Origin: Gammaproteobacteria bacterium
Lineage (GTDB): Bacteria; Pseudomonadota; Gammaproteobacteria; JAUZRS01
Direction: 5' to 3'
Assembly: GCA_030949385.1 (NCBI GenBank)
Contig: JAUZSP010000003.1
Location: 389,670-453,669 of the forward strand
DNA: 64,000 bases
Shown: positions 58,863-64,000 of the stretch, one piece after another
Layout: the number at the start of each line of letters is the position of its first letter
How positions within the stretch are numbered: position 1 is the first letter of the stretch
Translations under genes and position numbers: made by a program
The notes under the pieces: generated by a model
Database searches by the model: none
Told to the model about the DNA's origin: nothing
What the model saw: the letters and a program-made list of their open reading frames with translations, nothing else

Positions 58863-59477
58863 CTATTGCAAGCCAGAGATGTATTCAGCGACTTGTGCGA
58901 TCTGCTCTGAAGTCATGTGTTTGGCCACGTTACGCATCATTTTACCGGCGTCATTAGAACGAGTGCTTGCTTTGAAGTCGTTTAACTGTTTGATGATGTA
59001 GGCGGCGTGTTGACCGGCCAGACTGGGGAAATGAGCGGCAGGATTACCGTGACCGGTGGGGCTGTGGCAGCCTGCGCACGCAGCAACACCGATGTCGGTG
59101 ATGCCGCCACGGAAGATGGTTTCACCCGCTGCGGCTTTGGCTGCGTCAGAAGCGGCTCCTGGGGTGGCGGTTTGGGATGCAAAGTAGGCGGCTAAATCAG
59201 ACATGTCCTCTTCGCTTAAACCGGCAACCATACCGGCCATGGTGGGATCACTGCGCACGGTGCCTGCTTTGAAATCAACCAGTTGTTTGGTGAGGTAACC
59301 TGCGTGTTGTCCAGCGAGTTTGGGAAACATGGGTACCATGCTGTTGCCATCAGTGCTGTGGCAACCGGCACAGAGTGCGGATTTTGCTTTGCCAGCGGTA
59401 GCATCATTGGCGGCGAAAACAGGGTTGGTTAGGCTGATGGCAAGACAAGCAATACCGGCAAAAAAAGACTTGTTCAT
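58863..59477 (-). CDS. di-haem cytochrome c4
   Basis: Periplasmic electron carrier, often feeding cbb3 or other terminal oxidases. ATG 59477 (MNKSFFAGIACLAISLTNPVFA) gives 204 residues with a signal peptide. Two haem-binding sites C36-AGC39-H40 and C134-AGC137-H138, each followed by an FP(K/S)LAGQHA(G/A)Y segment, show two homologous domains; methionines in MMRNVAKHM and PTMAGMVAGL can act as distal ligands. A longer upstream frame to 59729 lacks family support and is left out. Confidence 0.94.
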   Translation of the reverse strand: MNKSFFAGIACLAISLTNPVFAANDATAGKAKSALCAGCHSTDGNSMVPMFPKLAGQHAGYLTKQLVDFKAGTVRSDPTMAGMVAGLSEEDMSDLAAYFASQTATPGAASDAAKAAAGETIFRGGITDIGVAACAGCHSPTGHGNPAAHFPSLAGQHAAYIIKQLNDFKASTRSNDAGKMMRNVAKHMTSEQIAQVAEYISGLQ

Positions 59478-59666
59478 TTTTACTACACTCCGTGCATCCT
59501 GGGACATAAAAGTTCTAACGCCGATCATCTGCGTTGAATTGTGATTTGGAAAACCCGCAAATTTTACCAAAGTACTCGCCACAATCAAATTCCTCAAGGC
59601 TCGAAAGTGGCCTAAATGAGGTAAAAGTGCAGAAAAAATTACGTAACTGGCTAAAATGCGGCACAG

Positions 59667-59686
59667 ATCAACATAATTATGTTGAT
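59667..59686. promoter_or_regulatory. perfect 20-bp palindrome (candidate operator)
   Basis: ATCAACATAATTATGTTGAT is self-complementary over all 20 bases. It stands in the 250-nt divergent region between cytochrome c4 (minus) and ysxC (plus), 41 nt before the ysxC start. A dyad this long is unlikely by chance (about 0.06 expected in this window). No known regulator consensus recognised. Confidence 0.55.
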
Positions 59687-59727
59687 AATGGGGTTTGCCC
59701 TTTCTCGTTTTAGGAGATGTATCGTTC

Positions 59728-60333
59728 ATGAATTCAGCCTATTTTTCCGCAGAGTTCGTTATCAGCGCCAATAAATTGTCGCAATTGCCGCCGAGTTTAG
59801 CTGAGGTGGCGTTTGCTGGTCGTTCCAATGCAGGCAAGTCCAGCGCGATCAATGCCATTACTCGCAATCATAAATTAGCCCGTACCAGTAAAACCCCAGG
59901 TCGGACGCAGTTGATGAATTATTTTACCGTCGCTGAGGAGGTCTATTTGGTGGATCTGCCCGGTTACGGTTATGCCAAGGTGCCCGCCAGCATGAGGGCG
60001 CATTGGAAAAATACCTTAAAGACCTACTTTGCTGAGCGAAAACCCTTAAAGGGGTTGGTGGTGGTAATGGATGTGCGGCTGCCGCTCACGCCTCAGGATT
60101 GGAATATGGTCGAGTGGAGCGTTCAGTCGGGGGTGGCACTGCACATTTTATTGACCAAAGCGGATAAATTGAGTCGCAATGCGGCCAATGCGGTGTTGTT
60201 TAAAGTCAGAGATGAATTGGAGTCAGAGGGGGTTGAGGCTACTTTACAGCTTTTTTCGGCACTGAAAAAACAGGGGGTGGCGGATGTGCATCAGGTGTTG
60301 GATGAATGGTTAATGCCTGCAACAGAGGCTTGA
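59728..60333 (+). CDS. ysxC: ribosome biogenesis GTPase YsxC/EngB (YihA)
   Basis: Essential-type GTPase in 50S assembly. ATG 59728 (AGGAG upstream) gives 201 residues. G1 GRSNAGKSSAIN, switch TSKTPGRTQLMNYF, G3 DLPGYGYAKVP, G4 TKADKLS. Divergent from cytochrome c4, as in several gammaproteobacteria. Confidence 0.95.
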   Translation: MNSAYFSAEFVISANKLSQLPPSLAEVAFAGRSNAGKSSAINAITRNHKLARTSKTPGRTQLMNYFTVAEEVYLVDLPGYGYAKVPASMRAHWKNTLKTYFAERKPLKGLVVVMDVRLPLTPQDWNMVEWSVQSGVALHILLTKADKLSRNAANAVLFKVRDELESEGVEATLQLFSALKKQGVADVHQVLDEWLMPATEA

Positions 60334-60342
60334 AAAAACAGC

Positions 60343-60365
60343 CCCCAAGGTAACTTACCTTGGGG
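60343..60365. terminator. strong hairpin after ysxC
   Basis: CCCCAAGGTAA pairs perfectly with TTACCTTGGGG. An A-run precedes it, giving a U-run on the minus strand; after the stem on the plus strand is only AAAATAG. It lies 9 nt after the ysxC stop, so it may end or stabilise that transcript. Confidence 0.55.
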
Positions 60366-60512
60366 AAAATAGATGACCCAGCTGGGAAGCTGGAACTTGG
60401 TCAGGGGAGCCAAGCCATCACCCGCCTTTGGGATAAAGGTGAGTAGCGTTGAATTTCAACACTTGAGAGATCAGAGATTGTGGCTGTGAAAAAGTTCACC
60501 TTTCCGTTTTCG
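60366..60512 (+). ncRNA. candidate structured RNA with GGA-containing hairpin loops (Rsm/Csr-like)
   Basis: Four consecutive hairpins lie in 85 nt. CCAGCT-GGGA-AGCTGG (60378-60393); CTTGG-TCAGGGGAG-CCAAG (60396-60414); CCTTT-GGGAT-AAAGG (60425-60439); GTTGA-ATT-TCAAC (60448-60460). Three expose GGGA in the loop, the motif bound by CsrA/RsmA. A fifth hairpin GTGAA-AAAG-TTCAC (60486-60499) is followed by a weak pyrimidine/T stretch. No coding frame fits. It could be a free small RNA, the 3' UTR of ysxC, or a leader of the following surface-protein gene. The remainder to 60694 is AT-rich without further structure that I can support. Confidence 0.35.
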
Positions 60513-60694
60513 ATAAGATGCTTTTATGCTCACATATTCATATGTAAGAGGAATGTGAAAGAAGACTTGTATAGTGGTTTTTTATTGTAGATATGTTACG
60601 TAATAGCTTGAATAACCAAGTTTTTGTTAAGAGTTTTTTAAGTTTTTGACAACTTAAAGCGTCCATTTTAGGCAAGTGTTAAAGGATGAAAAGT

Positions 60695-63600
60695 ATGAGC
60701 GGTACTCATAACCATCGTGTAGATTTTCGATTCGGGATTGAAAAGTGTGTGCTGTTGCTGTTGGGCGCTTTTTTCTCCCTGCCGGTTTTTTCATCTTCTT
60801 CGCCTGAAACTCTTGATGCATTGCCTGCCAGTTTATTGGCTGCGGTGTCTCAAACGTGGGCGCAGCCATCGTGGCGGCTGGTTAATGGAGTGGCCGAACG
60901 TAGCATGAATGGACATCATTCGATGGATTATCGCTTGAGTGCTCAGGCATTGAGTATCAAAAGTGCTGTGGGTGAGGTGCAGATGTCTTTACACTCTTAC
61001 GGTGATGGCCAGCAGACGATTTTCGCAGAAACGCCCTCTTTGCAGGTGAATGGCAAACGCTTGGAAAAACAGTACCAACAGTTGACCGAATGGTATCTGG
61101 ACAGCCCATTGGGTTTGGAGCAGGGATTTACGTTTGCTCAACCGCTCTCTAAACAGCGTGGCGAGCTGATTTTGAACTTGGCCTTCTCTGGCAGTTTGAC
61201 TCCACAATTAAAAGATCAAACGTTGCACTTTCTGGATGGAAAACAACGTTCTCAACTGACTTACGACAAACTGTACGCTTTTGATGCTACGGGACGTGAA
61301 TTGCCTTCCCGCATGGTTTTGGCGGGCAATACCTTGAGTTTGCGTGTGGATGATCGAGATGCGATTTACCCCGTGGTGGTTGATCCGCTTTTTTCTCCGG
61401 TGAGGCTGGTTGATAGTCGGGGTATTGCCGGTGATCGTTTTGGTTTGAGTGTGGCAATTGATGGCAGTACGGCGGTTGTTGGAGCTGATTCCGTCGGGGC
61501 TGCGGATACCTTTGGAGCGGCGGTGGTTTATGAGAAACAGCACGGAATTTGGCAAGAGGTGGCTCACCTAAATACAGCTACTTCGTTTGGGGATCGTTTG
61601 GGCTACAGTGTCGCCATCAGTGGTGACACCATTGTTGTGGGTGCTTGGGATATGCCCAATGGTGCCGCAACTCAGCCTTCTGTTTATGTTTATGTGAAAG
61701 GAGCCAATGGCTGGCCTACGGTTGAGACGGCGCGTTTACGTCCACTAGATCCGCAGTTGGCTCTGTCTGGTTCGACTCGTTTTGGTCATTCGGTTGATAT
61801 TTCTGCAGGTGTGGTTGTGGTTGGCGCACCGAGTTACGACGTAACACCACCGGTTGGTATTTTGTGTAAAGGGCTTGCGTCTCAAGGTGTTGATGCGGGA
61901 GCCGCGTTTGTCTTTGTTAGGCCGGTTGCAGGCTGGAGTGGCTCACAGAATGAGGCTGTCATGTTAATGGACGGTGATGCCTGTGACAGTGATGCACTGG
62001 GCGTGAGTGTGGCCATTGACGCAGACACGGTGGTGCTTGGCGCTCATGGTGATGATGGTGGTGTGTCAGGTTTTGTGGATGCGGCCGGTTCGGTTTATGT
62101 GTTTGTTAAGCCTTTAGCAGGCTGGCATTCGCCTACGCCCTTAACTGAATCGGCTACCTTACGAGCCTTTGCGCGTGAGGGTACGGCTCACTTTGGTTTC
62201 AGTGTTGATGTCTCTAACGACGTGGTGGTGGTGGGCGCGTTTGGTGATCCAAATAAGGTTGGAGTCAATACCAGCAGCGGTTCAGGGGCGGCGTTTATTT
62301 TTGAGAAACCCCTTAACGGCTGGATGGGATTGTTGACGGAAACGGTGAAACTGAATGCCGCAGACAGAGCGGGTAAAGATAATTTTGGTCACAGTGTTGC
62401 CATCTCGGCGGATACGGTGGTGGTGGGTGCGCCGCGCAGCGAAGAGGCTGTGCTAGCACCTTTGGTTGCGGAGGTTGATTCCGGTGCAATGTATCTGTTT
62501 AGCAAACCGGTGGCGGGCTGGGCGAGCGGTGCCGTTGGCGGTGTAATGATCTCCAGTGTGAAAAAGTTGGCAGCAACACCGGCCAGCGGTGATTTGTACG
62601 GTTATTCTGTGGCGGTCTCTGGCAATGTATTGATCGCTGGTGCGCCCTCGTGTACGGGTATTGAGATGACGGCGTTTGGCAGCGTTAAGCAGTGTGCTTT
62701 AACGACAGCGGTGCCGACGTTTATTGCAGGCACGGGCATGGCGTATCTGTTTGACAGTGTGGCCGCATTGAATGTGGTTAAAACAGACAGTACGGCCTCT
62801 GGAGTCGTGAGTCGAAGCAGTGCCAATAAGGTGGTGCGTTTGAGTCAAGGCGTGACCTACACTCTGTCGATTACCAACAGCGATCCTTTGGTTGATGCGA
62901 CTCAAGTGGTGTTGACGGACGTGTTGCCAGCCAATGTAAGCTATCAATCGGCGGCGGTGACACAGGGTACGGGTAGTTGCGTGGAAGCAGCCGGAACGGT
63001 GAACTGTACTTTTGCTCAAATTCCGAGTAATTCAGGGGTTGCCAGTGTCAGCATTGTGGCAACGGCACCGGCCAGTGCGCAACGCATTAGCAACACAGCC
63101 AGTATTGAGTATCCAGAAGACGATACCAATTTGAACAACAATCAAAGCAGTGTGAGTACTGAGGCAAACGCTCAGCCGTTGGCGAACAATCAGGGTTTGA
63201 GCCTGTTTGAGGATGTGACCAAAAACGGTTTTGTTATTGGCAACGATCCCGATGGAGGCTCGGTAACCTATAGCATCAATCAACCGGCCAATGGCACGAT
63301 TACCAATATCAATGCGACAACGGGTGCGTTCAGTTACACACCGAATGCTAATTTTGTTGGAGTTGATACGTTTATCTTTAGCGCTGATGACCAACATGAA
63401 CCTTCTGTACTGGCGACGGTGACGGTAACGGTGGAAAATTTGCCCGATCCGCCGGTTGCTTTGGATGATACGGCAACCACCTTAGAAGATACCGCGATCT
63501 CTATCAGCTACGCCGATTTATTGCTAAATGATACGGATCCTGATTTGGGACAAACAGCGTTGTTGATTGTCGCCAGCCACGATCAGTTTAGTGCCAACGG

Positions 63601-64000
63601 TGTTGCCATAGCAGCGACCGCAGGCGGCCTTGTTTATACTCCGGCGTTGAATTCCCATGGTTCAGACCATTTTAGTTATGTGGTGAAGGATCCTGATGGC
63701 CATCAGGATGTCGGTACGGTGAGCATTACGGTGACCTCTGTCGCCGATGCTCCGGTGGCGGTGAATGATGTCATGGTGTCGCTCAATGGCGCGGTGATAC
63801 AAAATTTCAGTGTGCTGGCCAATGACGAGGACATTGAAGGTTTGGGTCTGGTAGTGACATCCAATACCACTCCAAGCAACGGTCAGTTGTTGTTAAACAG
63901 CGCCAATGCCACATTTACTTACACGCCTAACCCTGGTTTTAACAACGGTCAAGACAGCTTTACCTATACCTTGAGCAATGTGGGTATCAGTGATCCGGCA
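60695..64000 (+). CDS. large secreted multidomain surface protein (FG-GAP, DUF11, cadherin/Ig-like repeats), partial
   Basis: Open for 1102 codons from ATG 60695 (AAAGGA upstream) to the right edge without a stop. Signal peptide (CVLLLLGAFFSLPVFSSS), then an N-terminal beta-rich domain to about 245. About seven FG-GAP-type repeats follow (GDRFGLSVAIDGSTAVVGAD, FGDRLGYSVAISGDTIVVGAW and others, to about 690), then a DUF11-type domain (YTLSITNSDPLVDATQVVLTDVLPANVSY) around 700-820. At least three cadherin/Ig-like repeats of about 95 residues (NDPDGGSVTYSINQPANGTI; LLNDTDPDLG; VLANDEDIEGLG) run off the edge. Likely an adhesin or matrix protein; export route not visible. Confidence 0.9.
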   Translation, partial: MSGTHNHRVDFRFGIEKCVLLLLGAFFSLPVFSSSSPETLDALPASLLAAVSQTWAQPSWRLVNGVAERSMNGHHSMDYRLSAQALSIKSAVGEVQMSLHSYGDGQQTIFAETPSLQVNGKRLEKQYQQLTEWYLDSPLGLEQGFTFAQPLSKQRGELILNLAFSGSLTPQLKDQTLHFLDGKQRSQLTYDKLYAFDATGRELPSRMVLAGNTLSLRVDDRDAIYPVVVDPLFSPVRLVDSRGIAGDRFGLSVAIDGSTAVVGADSVGAADTFGAAVVYEKQHGIWQEVAHLNTATSFGDRLGYSVAISGDTIVVGAWDMPNGAATQPSVYVYVKGANGWPTVETARLRPLDPQLALSGSTRFGHSVDISAGVVVVGAPSYDVTPPVGILCKGLASQGVDAGAAFVFVRPVAGWSGSQNEAVMLMDGDACDSDALGVSVAIDADTVVLGAHGDDGGVSGFVDAAGSVYVFVKPLAGWHSPTPLTESATLRAFAREGTAHFGFSVDVSNDVVVVGAFGDPNKVGVNTSSGSGAAFIFEKPLNGWMGLLTETVKLNAADRAGKDNFGHSVAISADTVVVGAPRSEEAVLAPLVAEVDSGAMYLFSKPVAGWASGAVGGVMISSVKKLAATPASGDLYGYSVAVSGNVLIAGAPSCTGIEMTAFGSVKQCALTTAVPTFIAGTGMAYLFDSVAALNVVKTDSTASGVVSRSSANKVVRLSQGVTYTLSITNSDPLVDATQVVLTDVLPANVSYQSAAVTQGTGSCVEAAGTVNCTFAQIPSNSGVASVSIVATAPASAQRISNTASIEYPEDDTNLNNNQSSVSTEANAQPLANNQGLSLFEDVTKNGFVIGNDPDGGSVTYSINQPANGTITNINATTGAFSYTPNANFVGVDTFIFSADDQHEPSVLATVTVTVENLPDPPVALDDTATTLEDTAISISYADLLLNDTDPDLGQTALLIVASHDQFSANGVAIAATAGGLVYTPALNSHGSDHFSYVVKDPDGHQDVGTVSITVTSVADAPVAVNDVMVSLNGAVIQNFSVLANDEDIEGLGLVVTSNTTPSNGQLLLNSANATFTYTPNPGFNNGQDSFTYTLSNVGISDPA

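Noticed and set aside
59478..59729. N-terminal extension of cytochrome c4 to an upstream ATG at 59729
   Set aside because: It would place 84 residues before a clear signal peptide and covers the promoter region and the palindrome.
60366..60512. Cyclic di-GMP (GEMM) riboswitch before the surface protein gene
   Set aside because: The conserved GEMM core segments are not present; the hairpins fit an Rsm-like RNA better.
60646..60674. TTGACA with TAGGCA as promoter of the surface protein gene
   Set aside because: The -10 is poor and transcription would begin at or inside the ribosome site.

Overview
The window looks like the chromosome of a gammaproteobacterium, most likely a sulfur oxidiser with a type IV pilus. 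The evidence is gene order and protein type. The yggS-proC-yggT-metX-metW block lies back to back with pilT-pilU, gmk-rpoZ-spoT-recG form one cluster, and rplU-rpmA-obgE-proB form another. There is also a dissimilatory-type ATP sulfurylase (sat), a DsrC-family protein, a di-haem cytochrome c4 and cysQ. The genus is not determinable from the sequence alone.

Layout. 1-2.65 kb: the end of a cell-surface or secondary-metabolite type locus on the minus strand (glycosyltransferase-like protein and a frameshifted thiamine-diphosphate enzyme). 2.8-10.2 kb: gmk, rpoZ, spoT, ridA, recG and a hybrid histidine kinase. 10.2-15.4 kb: minus-strand operon yggS-proC-yggT-metX-metW-yaaA-orf. 15.5-19 kb: three tandem PilT/PilU ATPases. 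19-23 kb: proB, obgE, rpmA, rplU (minus) and ispB (plus). 23-29.6 kb: TRIC-type channel, pdxH, ung, fructosamine-kinase-like, FMN split-barrel, rluE and an MsbA-type ABC exporter. 29.7-32.8 kb: a DUF4160/DUF2442 pair, a thioredoxin-like protein and sat. 33-40.7 kb: an MSHA-like type IV pilus assembly block (secretin, ATPase with a c-di-GMP-binding-type N-terminus, platform protein, alignment proteins, one pseudopilin) without major pilins. 41-45.7 kb: M16 presequence-type protease, bioH, bioC.

45.7-50.95 kb is the main accessory island. It holds four partial copies of the 3' part of an Rhs/YD-repeat gene. Three of them carry different C-terminal tips, each followed by its own candidate immunity gene. 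The nearly identical core DNA ends each time at the DPDGL motif and then the sequences become unrelated. Genes in the array touch or overlap (ATGA, ATGA, TTGA), as if read as one coupled unit. No full-length Rhs gene with an N-terminal delivery domain is in the window. The array ends in a broken copy and a cluster of palindromic repeats.

51-60.3 kb: copA (frameshifted), cysQ, a VOC protein, a DsrC-like protein, radC (apparent ATC start), coaBC, an endonuclease/exonuclease/phosphatase-fold protein, dsbA (frameshifted at an A9 run), cytochrome c4 and ysxC. 60.37-60.5 kb holds a stretch of small hairpins with GGA motifs that could be an Rsm/Csr-type RNA. From 60.7 kb to the right edge runs one large secreted protein with FG-GAP, DUF11 and cadherin/Ig-like repeats.

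Three otherwise normal genes carry single frameshifts, at least two of them in homopolymer runs. This may reflect draft-sequence error rather than biology and should be kept in mind.
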